Of a DNA stretch of 64,000 nt, positions 28,151 to 36,733 are shown one piece after another. This DNA comes from Alteromonas genovensis (GTDB lineage Bacteria; Pseudomonadota; Gammaproteobacteria; Enterobacterales; Alteromonadaceae): positions 248,001 to 312,000 of the forward strand of contig NZ_JAAAWO010000004.1 in NCBI RefSeq assembly GCF_010500895.1, written 5' to 3'. The notes below the pieces were generated by a model. The model worked only from the letters and a program-made list of their open reading frames with translations, had not been told where the DNA came from and searched no databases. Position numbers and translations under genes: made by a program. The number at the start of each line of letters is the position of its first letter. Positions within the stretch are counted from its first letter, which is position 1.

Positions 28151-28860
28151 TTTCCTCTCCTTTGGGTAATGGGCTATCACAGCTGCTTTATTTATCTAAG
28201 CAGTAGAAAGGTGCTCTATTCCTTTCCTTTGGATTAACGCAGTAAAGGGAAAACTAAAACTCTGCGTCTACTCTCAAATGCAATAACTCTCACAGGGAGG
28301 GAGCAAGACACGGACCAACGCGTTCAAAAAGACAACTAAATAAAATAATTATCAATATTTTCAACCTATTAGAGTGATAAAAAAGATACCACCACACTAA
28401 ATGTGCTCATTTTTTCCAATGGAGAAACCTTAGCCATCTACTATTTACCTTAAAAACTGTTGTTTTTTAGAGACAGTATTTACGCCTACCATTCACACCA
28501 CATCGTCATTCTTTCTATCTAAATATCGATTAGCCACATTAAACACTTTTATATTTCCTTTGTTTTTCATCACGTTAAATATAAAAAACGTATTAACTTG
28601 GGTTTAAGGAGCGAGTTGGCAAAGGCCTTGCAATTTCACTAGTAGGACGGGGATGACACGGTAAAAAGTAAAATTTGCATATTTTGCATGTCATCGTCAT
28701 TTTTTATTCAGTTCACTATTAGGCATTCTGTTTAAGCGTCGTATATCGGCGGTTCCCCCTTGTAGCTGATGCAGCCATAAGGATAAACCGAGCTTAAGCA
28801 CACCTTCATAATCACGCTTGTTTTATGAAATAGGTACTGAACATACTAAGGAGTTATTAC
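28151..28860. promoter_or_regulatory. Long AT-rich divergent intergenic region (opgG / outer-membrane barrel)
   Basis: No ORF with coding character was found in these 710 bp. The left part must hold the opgGH promoter and the right part the promoter of the barrel gene. A GATGACA/TGTCATC inverted repeat with a 30-nt interior lies at 28652-28695, enclosing a tgcatattttgcat stretch. It could be an operator or leader structure for the rightward gene. Confidence 0.4.
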
Positions 28861-29430
28861 ATGAACAAAGCAATTTCACTTCTCGCTTCAACTTCTGCGC
28901 TTGTCGCACTTACCGCCGCTTTTACCCCTGCTACTGCTTTAGCTGATAAGCCAGATTGGCGTTATGTAGAAGGAGGCTATACAAAGCTAGACTTTGATAA
29001 CAACGAATCATTTGAGCCTGATGGGTTTACTGCTAGTGGCAAATACCTTCTTAATAGCAATTGGTACTTAAACGGTGAATACAGCTTTTTTGAAGAGGGC
29101 AATTTCGATTTTGATATGATAACTGTTGGTGCTGGCTATCGACTTCCAGTGAATGCCACTACAGATGCTTACTTCGGCGCGAACCTTGAGCGAGTAGACG
29201 GCGACATAGACGATGATAATGGCTACAGCGTGAACGCTGGGCTTCGCTCTATGGTGACAGAGCAAATAGAATTAGCCGGTGAAGTTGGCTATTACGATGT
29301 AGACGGTGGTGAAGCTACGATTAAGGTAGGAGCGAATTACTACATTACGCCTCAGTGGGCCGTTGGCGCCAGCTATGAGTTAATTGATGAGCTAGATATT
29401 ATGCAAGTAACGGCTCGTTACGCGTTTTAA
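28861..29430 (+). CDS. Small outer membrane beta-barrel protein
   Basis: This 189-residue protein has a signal peptide (STSALVALTAAFTPATALA, cut near residue 28). The mature chain is made of short alternating beta strands with Gly/Tyr/aromatic residues, such as WRYVEGGYTKLDF, YLNGEYSFFE, ITVGAGYRLP, IELAGEVGYYDVDGG and WAVGASYELID. It ends in MQVTARYAF, the terminal Phe expected for an outer-membrane barrel. Eight strands are likely. It resembles the outer-membrane porin-like/OmpW-OmpX class only in general architecture, and no substrate can be proposed. It stands alone between a long leader region and a strong terminator, so its expression is probably individually controlled. Confidence 0.82.
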   Translation: MNKAISLLASTSALVALTAAFTPATALADKPDWRYVEGGYTKLDFDNNESFEPDGFTASGKYLLNSNWYLNGEYSFFEEGNFDFDMITVGAGYRLPVNATTDAYFGANLERVDGDIDDDNGYSVNAGLRSMVTEQIELAGEVGYYDVDGGEATIKVGANYYITPQWAVGASYELIDELDIMQVTARYAF

Positions 29431-29453
29431 GCCTCCCTCTCCTCAGGAAGGTT

Positions 29454-29480
29454 AGCCGGGTTGCTCGACCCGGCTTTTTT
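29454..29480 (+). terminator. Rho-independent terminator after the barrel gene
   Basis: An 8-bp GC-rich stem AGCCGGGT / ACCCGGCT is followed by TTTTTT, 24 bp after the barrel stop codon. Confidence 0.9.
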
Positions 29481-29491
29481 ATTCAGCGCTT

Positions 29492-29728
29492 CTATTCACC
29501 CGCTTTGTCTTCGGGCAACAAATCTTCTTTGCGCTTTATATCCACACTTTCGTGTAATTCTGAATACACCAGTACCGCGTCTCCCGACTTTAAGCCATCG
29601 AGTACCTGCTGTACTTTAGTTTTAAATTCAGTTTCTTGCTCGCCGTAATCTGTACCTTCCCGCAGCACAAACGATTCGGCCAAGCTATAAACCGTATCGG
29701 CCTCTAGTGCTTCGATGGGAATTATCAT
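29492..29728 (-). CDS. yheU: UPF0270 family protein YheU
   Basis: This 78-residue cytoplasmic protein begins MIIPIEALEADTVYSLAESF followed by VLREGTDYGEQE and SELHESVDI. Those segments match E. coli YheU almost block for block (family signature FVLREGTDYG and VLVxSELHE). Function is unknown in the family. It lies just downstream of yheT, and the same yheS-yheT-yheU grouping is seen in enterics and vibrios, so the assignment is supported by context as well as sequence. Confidence 0.9.
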   Translation of the reverse strand: MIIPIEALEADTVYSLAESFVLREGTDYGEQETEFKTKVQQVLDGLKSGDAVLVYSELHESVDIKRKEDLLPEDKAGE

Positions 29729-29773
29729 ATTTGCTCCAATTTATAAATTTCACAGCACTCACCCTCAAAAACC

Positions 29774-30814
29774 TCAGTAGCTGCGGCTTGAATAGCTGCA
29801 TGTACTGTCTGTTGGCAGCACTTCGCTGACAAACTGCTTCACTCTTTCATGTAGCCATACTCGGGGATTAAATACTGAGCCTTGCATAAAACCTACATGC
29901 CCACCCCGTTCGCTTAGTTCAACGGTTACGTTTCTAGCTAATTCTTCTTCTTTCGGCACAATGAGATGATTCATGAAAGGATCGTCAATGCTATGCAGTA
30001 CTAGCGTGCGACAGTGAATAGCGCTCAAAAAGTGATACGCACTGCACTTCTCATAGTAATCTTGCGCATCTTCAAAACCATGAAGTGGCGCCGTTATTTT
30101 TTCGTCAAACTGCGTAAAACTCGTCATACCGTCAACGTCTTCCTTGGTAAGCTGAATAAGCTTTCGATAGTCGATATATTCCATTTTCTGGCGCAGCGTG
30201 CTTTTCATGCTGTTTAGTAAGTACTTTTGATACACCCGAGAAAAACCGTGGTTAATCGACTTTGCACACTCAGCCAGTTTCAGTGGCGATGAAATGGCAA
30301 CAGCGGCTTGAAGCCACTTCTGTGCTGGATTTTCGCCTAACAACTTAAGCAGCATATTACCGCCTAAAGAAAAGCCAATAGCCACTTTGGGAATACGCGG
30401 AAACTTATCGCTAAGCCACTCTAAGAAAAAGCTAGGATCGCCGGTTTCACCGCTGTGATAGGCTCGGGCGTTTAAGTTAGGTACACCACTGCAACCGCGA
30501 TAGTGCATCATCACCACCTGCCAGCCGTTTACCGACAGCTGTGCCATCATATCGTTGGCATAGTGAGACTTAATACTGCCCTCTAACCCGTGAAAAAGAA
30601 CAACAATGCCTGCTGTTTCCTGTGGTTTCGGGCCCCACGCCACATCAACAAAGTCATCATCAGGAAGGGTTAATCTCTCCATTTGATAGGCTAACGGCAA
30701 CCGTTTTTGAATAAACCGTGGCCATATTGTCTGCACGTGACGATTTTTAGCCCACCCAGGAACGGTGAAGCTACTTTTAATTATTTTTCCGTGTGCTCTC
30801 GCTGGCTTACTCAT
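29774..30814 (-). CDS. yheT: Alpha/beta-fold hydrolase YheT
   Basis: This 346-residue predicted esterase or lipase has the alpha/beta hydrolase fold. The N-terminal PGWAKNRHVQTIWPRF segment is the YheT signature, the oxyanion region is VVLFHGLEGS, and the nucleophile Ser is in GFSLGGN. The acid is in LHSIDDPFM and the catalytic His in RGGHVGFM. The physiological substrate is unknown. It sits between yheS/TIGR02444 and yheU in a leftward cluster. The spacer upstream (30815-30913) contains imperfect repeats of cttcttattt. Confidence 0.9.
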   Translation of the reverse strand: MSKPARAHGKIIKSSFTVPGWAKNRHVQTIWPRFIQKRLPLAYQMERLTLPDDDFVDVAWGPKPQETAGIVVLFHGLEGSIKSHYANDMMAQLSVNGWQVVMMHYRGCSGVPNLNARAYHSGETGDPSFFLEWLSDKFPRIPKVAIGFSLGGNMLLKLLGENPAQKWLQAAVAISSPLKLAECAKSINHGFSRVYQKYLLNSMKSTLRQKMEYIDYRKLIQLTKEDVDGMTSFTQFDEKITAPLHGFEDAQDYYEKCSAYHFLSAIHCRTLVLHSIDDPFMNHLIVPKEEELARNVTVELSERGGHVGFMQGSVFNPRVWLHERVKQFVSEVLPTDSTCSYSSRSY

Positions 30815-30913
30815 TATGTCTTCTTATTTTATAACTTCTTATTTAAATGCTTCTTTTTTTAGTGATTCTTATTTCAATTTTCGTCTTAATCATTTCTTCA
30901 CAACAGAAGCGGC

Positions 30914-31480
30914 TTAGGGAAGCTGGCTAACAAGCTGACTCACAAGGCTTCGGGCCTCGCTGTTTTCCCTAAGCGAATAAACATTGATAAACGCTGCAAT
31001 AGACGCATTTAAAATGCGTGTACCATCACCTGAAGGCTGCGCAGACATGCGGTGTACGTCTAACTGATTAAAAGCTTCGATAATGGCTTCTTGCTGCTGC
31101 CTCTCAAGCGCTAGCTCTTGCGTTTTTAGCAGCTCATAAGTCTCAGCGTTTCTTTCACAGCTTGCACTACTTTCATCATTAGCGTTAGTCGAACTTTGCA
31201 CCGTTGACCGGTGCTTCGGTTTGGCTAACTTACGTTTATTTCTGTGTGTTTTTAACTCACTTTCACTTTTCGCTGCCGCCTCAATAACATCTTTTAACTG
31301 GGGCAAATTAACAATGATATTGTTTTCTAGACACCAGCACACCAGTAAAAGTACGTTCACGTTTACCCCATGCCCATCTTGAAGCAGTAACGCTAGCGGT
31401 GCTACATCACCTGTGGCATAGCGGCTAAGGCTATATTGCCAAAACATCTCACCATCAATACTAACCATTTGCGATGTCAT
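30914..31480 (-). CDS. TIGR02444 family protein (DUF2390)
   Basis: This 188-residue cytoplasmic protein begins with FWQYSLSRYATGDVAPLALLLQD and VNVLLLVCWCLENN, the hallmark of the TIGR02444 family commonly encoded next to yheS. The middle is Lys/Arg-rich and low in complexity (KTHRNKRKLAKPKHRS), and the rest is predicted helical. No function is known. The start overlaps the end of yheS by 20 bp, and an alternative ATG at 31468 also fits, so translation is probably coupled to yheS. Confidence 0.82.
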   Translation of the reverse strand: MTSQMVSIDGEMFWQYSLSRYATGDVAPLALLLQDGHGVNVNVLLLVCWCLENNIIVNLPQLKDVIEAAAKSESELKTHRNKRKLAKPKHRSTVQSSTNANDESSASCERNAETYELLKTQELALERQQQEAIIEAFNQLDVHRMSAQPSGDGTRILNASIAAFINVYSLRENSEARSLVSQLVSQLP

Positions 31481-33407
31481 AAGCTTCCCGGTGTTGTTCT
31501 ATTTGCTCTTGGGCATCCAGCCATGCCATTTCCTCTTCTTCAATACGCTGTTTCAGTGAAGTCTGCTTATCGAGTAACGCCATAAGCTCAGATTTCTTGT
31601 CCTCACCGTAAAGGCTGGTATCTGCCAATGACTCCTCTACATTAGCGAGGGAGGCTGAATGGGCTTCCATATTCTTTTCATGCTTTTCTACGGCGCGCTT
31701 TAAAGGAGCGATCTGTTTTCTAAACTCAGCTTCTTTGCGCTTTTCTTCTTTGCGATCGAGTTTTCGCTCCGGCTTACTGGTTTGCTCCCCTTGCGCTTCG
31801 TCTTTTGCATCTTGATTCGCTTTTGCCTTTTCAGCAGCCTGCTGTTTTAAGATCCAATCTCGATAATCGTCTAAGTCGCCGGTGAAAGAGGCCACATGAC
31901 CACTGTCCACAAGATAGAAATCTTCGCACACCGAACTCAGTAGAAACCTATCGTGCGATACCAGCACCATGGCACCTTCAAAGCCTTGCAGGGCAATATT
32001 AAGAGCATGACGCATTTCTAAATCAAGGTGGTTAGTCGGTTCATCTAAAAGCAGTAAATTTGGCTTTTGATACACAATTAACGCGAGCACTAGGCGAGCT
32101 TTTTCACCACCAGACATGGGGGCAACAGGCGCGAGTGCTTCGTCCCCATTAAAGCCAAATCCGCCCAAATAATCTCGTAGTTGCTGCTCGGTGGCTTTTG
32201 CGTCTAGTCGCTGTAAGTGAAGTATAGGGGTGGCATTGGGGTCTAAGGTTTCTAGCTGATGCTGGGCGAAATACCCAATTTTAAGCCCTTTCGCTGTGTT
32301 AAATATGCCTTGTTTGGGCGGATGCACGCCAGCCAGCAGCTTTATCAGCGTTGACTTACCTTGGCCATTTCGACCGAGTAGGCCAATACGGCTACCCGGA
32401 ACCAAATTGAGTTTCACCTGCTCTAGCACAGTACGCTCGCCATAGCCTAGCTGCACTTTTTCCATTTGCACTAACGGGTTTGGCAACGCTGATGGAGGGG
32501 CAAATGAAAAACTAAAAGGGCTGGCCATGTGCGCAGGTAGCAGAGTTTCCATCTTCTCGAGCTGTTTGATACGGCTTTGTGCTTGCTTAGCTTTACTCGC
32601 TTTGGCTTTAAAGCGAGTAATAAATGAATTCAAATGAGCGACTTTTTGCTGCTGCTTGTCATACTCAAGATTTTGCAAGCGAATACGTTCGGCGCGCTGC
32701 GTTTCAAAGGCAGAATAGTTCCCCGTATAAGTCACTAGTTTTTGTTGCTCTACACTGATGATTTGAGCAACCGTATTATCGATAAATGCCTTATCGTGAG
32801 AAATAAGTAGCAATGTTCCAGCGAATCGCTGAAGCCATTTTTCAAGCCAAATAACCGCATCTAAATCTAGGTGGTTGGTTGGCTCATCAAGTAATAGTAA
32901 ATCTGAAGGACATAGCAAGGCCTGCGCTAGGTTTAAACGCATACGCCACCCACCAGAGAAGTCGGTAACGGGGGCGGTAAGCTGTGAGTTGGTAAAGCCT
33001 AAACCTGAGAGAATAGTGGCCGCACGAGACTCAACATCATAGGCACCTGCCTGTTCTAACTGACCGTGAATTTGGCCAATCTGTACGCCGTCTTCTTGCT
33101 GTTCGGCTAACGCAAGCTGCGCCTGAAGGGTGCGCAAGTGTTTATCGCCGTCCACCACATAATCAATGGCTCGCCTGTCTGTTGCCGGCGTTTCCTGAGC
33201 CACGCTGACTATTCGCCAGTCGCCAGGTACACTGCAATCACCAGCATCAACCGTTAGCTCGCTGCGCAACAGAGCAAATAAAGTCGATTTTCCACACCCG
33301 TTGCTTCCTATCAACGCCACTTTATGGCCAGGAAATACCTGGGCAGATGCGTCTTCTAGCAGCATTTTTCTGCCGCGCAATAGCGATACATTTGAGAGCT
33401 TTATCAT
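31461..33407 (-). CDS. yheS: ABC-F family ATPase YheS
   Basis: This soluble protein of 648 residues has two ATP-binding cassettes and no membrane domain, as in ABC-F ribosome-associated factors. The first cassette has Walker A GSNGCGKST, signature FSGGWRMRL and Walker B LLLLDEPTNHLD. The second has GRNGQGKST, MSGGEKARL and LLLLDEPTNHLD. A charged linker (about 245-300) and a Lys/Glu-rich C-terminal coiled coil match YheS. It probably acts on stalled ribosomes rather than in transport, which is family knowledge. It heads the leftward yheS-TIGR02444 unit and is divergent from yheV. Confidence 0.93.
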   Translation of the reverse strand: MIKLSNVSLLRGRKMLLEDASAQVFPGHKVALIGSNGCGKSTLFALLRSELTVDAGDCSVPGDWRIVSVAQETPATDRRAIDYVVDGDKHLRTLQAQLALAEQQEDGVQIGQIHGQLEQAGAYDVESRAATILSGLGFTNSQLTAPVTDFSGGWRMRLNLAQALLCPSDLLLLDEPTNHLDLDAVIWLEKWLQRFAGTLLLISHDKAFIDNTVAQIISVEQQKLVTYTGNYSAFETQRAERIRLQNLEYDKQQQKVAHLNSFITRFKAKASKAKQAQSRIKQLEKMETLLPAHMASPFSFSFAPPSALPNPLVQMEKVQLGYGERTVLEQVKLNLVPGSRIGLLGRNGQGKSTLIKLLAGVHPPKQGIFNTAKGLKIGYFAQHQLETLDPNATPILHLQRLDAKATEQQLRDYLGGFGFNGDEALAPVAPMSGGEKARLVLALIVYQKPNLLLLDEPTNHLDLEMRHALNIALQGFEGAMVLVSHDRFLLSSVCEDFYLVDSGHVASFTGDLDDYRDWILKQQAAEKAKANQDAKDEAQGEQTSKPERKLDRKEEKRKEAEFRKQIAPLKRAVEKHEKNMEAHSASLANVEESLADTSLYGEDKKSELMALLDKQTSLKQRIEEEEMAWLDAQEQIEQHREAYDIANG

Positions 33408-33524
33408 GACTTACCTACGCTGGGACAACTTCGGGCGCGTATAATAGCAAAAACTTAAGGTAAAAGCTGATCAACGCACCGTGTTTGGCGGTATAATAAG
33501 GGCATCGCATCAAAAGGTATAGAT

Positions 33525-33731
33525 ATGTCAAAATCAGTGAGACGCCGCTTTGTCGCTGGCGCAACGTGCCCAGAGTGCAAAGAGTTAGATACGATTTCTT
33601 TATATTATGAAAATAATGTGGAGAAGTTAGAGTGTGTGGCGTGTGGTTACAATGAAGCACAAACCGACGAAAAGGTGAGCGCGGTAACAAGAGAAAGCGA
33701 AAACGTTATCGGCATATTCAAGCCTCACTAG
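33525..33731 (+). CDS. yheV: YheV family putative zinc-ribbon protein
   Basis: This 68-residue protein has two CxxC pairs, ATCPECKELD and LECVACGYNE, forming a likely zinc ribbon. The flanks RRRFVAGA and ENVIGIFKP match E. coli YheV (TIGR02443). It is divergent from yheS, as in other gammaproteobacteria, and is followed by a terminator hairpin. The overlapping reverse frame at 33415-33690 has no family resemblance and is treated as a shadow. Confidence 0.9.
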   Translation: MSKSVRRRFVAGATCPECKELDTISLYYENNVEKLECVACGYNEAQTDEKVSAVTRESENVIGIFKPH

Positions 33732-33765
33732 CAACTGAACGTAGATGTCACTTGAAATCAGTACA

Positions 33766-33794
33766 AGGCGTAAATAGGCCTTTACGCCTTTTTG
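33766..33794 (+). terminator. Rho-independent terminator after yheV
   Basis: A 10-bp stem AAGGCGTAAA / TTTACGCCTT with a 6-nt loop is followed by a T run. It lies between yheV and the convergent 57-codon gene and may serve both. Confidence 0.8.
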
Positions 33795-33822
33795 ATAGCT
33801 GCAATATATTTACTTACAAATG

Positions 33823-33996
33823 TTAGATGGTGCAGCTATCACCGCAATCGTTGGCACCATCTCGCATGCCCTCAATAGCTTGATTGTCTTTTTCATCTTT
33901 CTTGGCCTGATTTTCAGCCATCGACTTTTCCACTGAATCAAAGTCAATATTATCAAGTGCATCTATGTCAAATGCATCCATATCAAAATCGCTCAT
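33823..33996 (-). CDS. Small acidic protein with C-terminal CGDSC motif (57 aa)
   Basis: This 57-codon frame has coding-like composition: MSDFDMDAFDIDALDNIDF, then a charged stretch with many Lys and Glu, ending NDCGDSCTI. AAGG lies 8-12 nt upstream of the ATG at 33996. It sits between slyX and yheV in the same direction as slyX. I do not recognise the family. The acidic N-terminal half, regular D/F/I/L spacing and a C-x3-C end suggest a small metal- or redox-associated peptide, but that is a guess. The slyX gene ends about 50 bp upstream, so the two may share a transcript. Confidence 0.6.
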   Translation of the reverse strand: MSDFDMDAFDIDALDNIDFDSVEKSMAENQAKKDEKDNQAIEGMRDGANDCGDSCTI

Positions 33997-34048
33997 TTCT
34001 TAAACCTTCTATTGCTGCACAAGCGCATCACTGCTTGCTACTTATAAA

Positions 34049-34315
34049 TTAAAAGTGAGGAGGCGGTGTTTCCTCAGACTCTTTCGCCATATTTGATGGC
34101 TCGATAGACTTTACTCTGTCCACAACATGACGAACCTTAAACAACAAGTCATCCAGCTGCTTTTGCTGAGAGGACAGTGCGTCGTTTAATGAATCAATGG
34201 TGTACTCTTGAAAAGCTACTTTGGTTTGCAGTTCTTCAATACTTTCATGGGCGCTGTCTATCTGCGCCTGTAGCGTTGCCATTCGCTTTTCTTCGTCATT
34301 GTTTTTGTGAGTCAT
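34049..34315 (-). CDS. slyX: SlyX family protein
   Basis: This 88-residue protein is mostly one long coiled coil (ATLQAQIDSAHESIEELQTK, VAFQEYTIDSLNDALSSQQ, KQLDDLLFKV) and ends in a Pro-rich TPPPHF tail. That is the standard SlyX layout: LETRIAFQE-like core followed by a PPHY-type end. Function remains unknown. Its neighbour fkpA (behind the WD40 gene) is the usual context of slyX in enterics. Confidence 0.9.
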   Translation of the reverse strand: MTHKNNDEEKRMATLQAQIDSAHESIEELQTKVAFQEYTIDSLNDALSSQQKQLDDLLFKVRHVVDRVKSIEPSNMAKESEETPPPHF

Positions 34316-34390
34316 CGCGCTCTCTATGGTTTTTTGCTGCTTGTTACACGTTTTATTACGCGTTGCCGCAAATAGTGTTGCTACTACTGG

Positions 34391-35368
34391 CTATCGCTCT
34401 CGCTGCCACACTTCGGCTAAGCCACTGCTGCTTTCTGTGACTATGTTACCATTTGGCAAGAACCCAACGCCATACACAACTGACGTAGGTGGCGATATTG
34501 TTTCACGCACCGCTACTTGAATAGACTGAATTTGATCGCCGGTTTCAATATCCCACAGATACGCTTTTCGTGATGGCGAACCGGTAAGTAAATACTTACC
34601 GTCTTTTGAAAACTCCACATCGGTAAATATCTTTTGCCGCGCAATGTAATTTAGGCTGCTCACGGGTTGCCCGGTTTGCACATTCCAAATTTGCGACTTG
34701 CTTTGGCTATCGGCGGTAAAGGCGAATCGCCCTTCATCGTCCAACGCTACCTTTGTGACCCGAGTGGGATGGGTAAAGGTATGCAAAATTTGTCCAGTTT
34801 CTGTGCTCCACAAATAGGCAAGGTAGTCATTACCACCGGTAAGCGCATACTTGCCATTTGGCGAGATATCAATAGAGTTCACTTTTTCCTGATGCCCCAA
34901 AAACTCAAGACGCCGCTGGGTACTGGGTTCGAAAAACATGACTTTGCCGCTTGAGCGAGCCACGAGTATGCCTCTACCATTATTGGTAACGGCTACATCT
35001 CTTATGTTCGACTCATCTATTCGCCAGAACCCTACTGGCTCGCCAGTCTCCATATCCCACAAAGCAAACGCAACTCTGTCTGCGGTAACAACGTATCGCT
35101 TGTCCGCGCTAATATGCACCGACACTACAAGGTTATTCCCTTCGCTTTGGTGACCCCACCGGTACAAAGGTTCGCTTTCTCCAATACGCCACACGTTGAT
35201 GCCGTTATCAACGCCAGAAACAACGGCAATGGTCCCGTCTGCGGAAATGTCTGCCGCATATGCACCTTCTTCAACATGACGCCACTGCTTTAATGGCGTA
35301 GTATCAGGAACCGTACACCCTACGGATCCGCAAATAGCTGTGATGAGTAATAATAATCTCAGGAACAT
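34391..35368 (-). CDS. WD40-repeat lipoprotein
   Basis: This protein of about 325 residues starts with a hydrophobic export signal ending in GSVGC, an acceptable though non-ideal lipobox, so it is probably a lipid-anchored envelope protein. The rest consists of about seven WD40 blades with repeating ISADGTIAVVSG, NVWRIGE, LWDMETGEP, ISPNGKYALTGGND, LWSTETGQILHTF, IWNVQTGQP and LWDIETGDQ. ATG 35368 has AGG 6 nt upstream; another in-frame ATG at 35383 is possible. It is divergent from fkpA. A scaffold role in the envelope is plausible from the fold, but nothing more specific can be said. Confidence 0.8.
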   Translation of the reverse strand: MFLRLLLLITAICGSVGCTVPDTTPLKQWRHVEEGAYAADISADGTIAVVSGVDNGINVWRIGESEPLYRWGHQSEGNNLVVSVHISADKRYVVTADRVAFALWDMETGEPVGFWRIDESNIRDVAVTNNGRGILVARSSGKVMFFEPSTQRRLEFLGHQEKVNSIDISPNGKYALTGGNDYLAYLWSTETGQILHTFTHPTRVTKVALDDEGRFAFTADSQSKSQIWNVQTGQPVSSLNYIARQKIFTDVEFSKDGKYLLTGSPSRKAYLWDIETGDQIQSIQVAVRETISPPTSVVYGVGFLPNGNIVTESSSGLAEVWQRER

Positions 35369-35520
35369 TTTGGACCTAAACATAATCAAATGGGTTTCGC
35401 TTTGTGAACGCTACGTTTAACATAGCACGGATATCGCATCTTTAACTATCGTGCACACTGCCTTAGATGCAGCAGTATAGACATTGAAGCATGATGATAA
35501 AAATTAATGGAGACGTTTTT

Positions 35521-36306
35521 ATGCAGAAGTCGCTCGTTGCCTTATCAACACTAGCTGCGCTTGGACTATTCGCTTGCCAGCCTAATACTTCAGATGAGGC
35601 TACAACTACCAGCGCAGACAATGCCAACGCATCTTCTGTTGCAGCAGAAGAAATGACAGATACGCAAAAGCAGGCATACGCAATGGGTGCAAGCATGGGC
35701 TTATTTGTGACTAATCGCGCTGAGCAGCAAGAACAGCTTGGTTTAGCACTAGACCAAGACGCACTTAAGCAAGGCTTTACTGACGGATTAAACGACACGC
35801 TTAAGTTTACGCCAGAGCAGATCCAACAAATTGCTCAACAGGGTGAAGAAATGTTGCGTACTAAGCAACAAGAAATGGCGGCACAAGCGGCAGAAAAGAA
35901 TATTGAAGCCGGTGTTGCGTACCTTGCAGAAAATGCAGAGCGCGATGGCGTAACCACTACCGAATCAGGCCTACAATACGAAGTGCTTGAAGAAGGTGAA
36001 GGCAACAGCCCTGCTGCTACTGACATGGTTAAAGTACATTACCGTGGCACCTTGCTAGATGGTACTGTTTTCGACTCATCATATGACAGAGGCGAGCCAG
36101 CTGAATTTCCACTAAATCGCGTTATTCCTGGCTGGACTGAGGGTGTTCAATTAATGAAGGAAGGCGCTAAATACCGCTTCCATATCCCGTCAGAACTTGC
36201 CTACGGTGAGCGTGCTACTGGAGCGATTACACCAAACTCAACACTTATTTTTGATGTTGAGCTACTTGAAGTAAAAGCACCAGCAACAGAAGCACCAACT
36301 GAGTAA
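35521..36306 (+). CDS. fkpA: FKBP-type peptidyl-prolyl cis-trans isomerase FkpA
   Basis: This 261-residue periplasmic chaperone and prolyl isomerase starts with a lipoprotein-type signal (ALGLFACQPN). It has an N-terminal dimerisation domain of long helices (about 40-145: QKQAYAMGASMG, TPEQIQQIAQQGEEM) and a C-terminal FKBP domain. That domain is seen in VKVHYRGTLLDGTVFDSSYD, RVIPGWTEGVQLM, IPSELAYGER and LIFDVELLEV. The ATG at 35521 is chosen over one at 35491 because GGAG lies 8 nt upstream and it begins the signal peptide. It is divergent from the WD40 lipoprotein gene and ends at a strong terminator. Confidence 0.93.
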   Translation: MQKSLVALSTLAALGLFACQPNTSDEATTTSADNANASSVAAEEMTDTQKQAYAMGASMGLFVTNRAEQQEQLGLALDQDALKQGFTDGLNDTLKFTPEQIQQIAQQGEEMLRTKQQEMAAQAAEKNIEAGVAYLAENAERDGVTTTESGLQYEVLEEGEGNSPAATDMVKVHYRGTLLDGTVFDSSYDRGEPAEFPLNRVIPGWTEGVQLMKEGAKYRFHIPSELAYGERATGAITPNSTLIFDVELLEVKAPATEAPTE

Positions 36307-36368
36307 CATCTGCTATTTATGGTGGCGTTTTCTTCGCCTCACAAAATAGCACGAGTGCAAAAAAGAGA

Positions 36369-36396
36369 AAGCCGACGTTAATCACGTCGGCTTTGT
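36369..36396 (+). terminator. Rho-independent terminator after fkpA
   Basis: The perfect 10-bp stem AAAGCCGACG / CGTCGGCTTT with a 7-nt loop is followed by a T-rich stretch, about 60 bp after the fkpA stop. Confidence 0.88.
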
Positions 36397-36613
36397 TGTT
36401 TTAGTGAGTCAGCTAATTCCATGCCTACCTTTCCCTATGAGCGAGTGGCGTTCAACCACGTCTGTATCCAATTAGTAAAGTGGATATTTCAATGTGCTAG
36501 GTGCCTCGAATCACCCTTTAACTATAGTACAGTGCGTTGATTTTTCACCTTTGAAACCGACTTTTCTTGTAACATTTTCGACTTAAACTGCCGTGGTTAG
36601 ACTGTTTTGATTT

Positions 36614-36733
36614 AACGCTTAAGGCTGTTTTACCGCTCAAGGCTGTTTTAACGCTCAGGGCTGTTTACCGCTCAGGGCTGTTTACCGCTCAGGGCTCTTT
36701 TAACGCTCAGGGCTCTTTTAACGCTCAGGGCTG
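36614..36733. repeat. Seven-copy 17-18 bp tandem repeat at the end of a small membrane-protein gene
   Basis: Units of the type AACGCTCAGGGCTGTTT run from 36614 in lengths 18, 18, 17, 17, 18, 18 and a partial 14. Variation is limited to A/C at position 2, AAGG/AGGG and CTG/CTC. The last unit supplies the stop codon and final codons of the leftward gene at 36718. The rest of the 36307-36717 spacer holds only the fkpA terminator. Confidence 0.9.

Noticed and set aside
33415..33690. Minus-strand 91-residue ORF overlapping yheV
   Set aside because: It is fully antisense to yheV, which has clear CxxC motifs and family identity.
36614..36733. Short repeat array considered as a CRISPR array
   Set aside because: There are no unique spacers; units are directly adjacent and only 17-18 bp.
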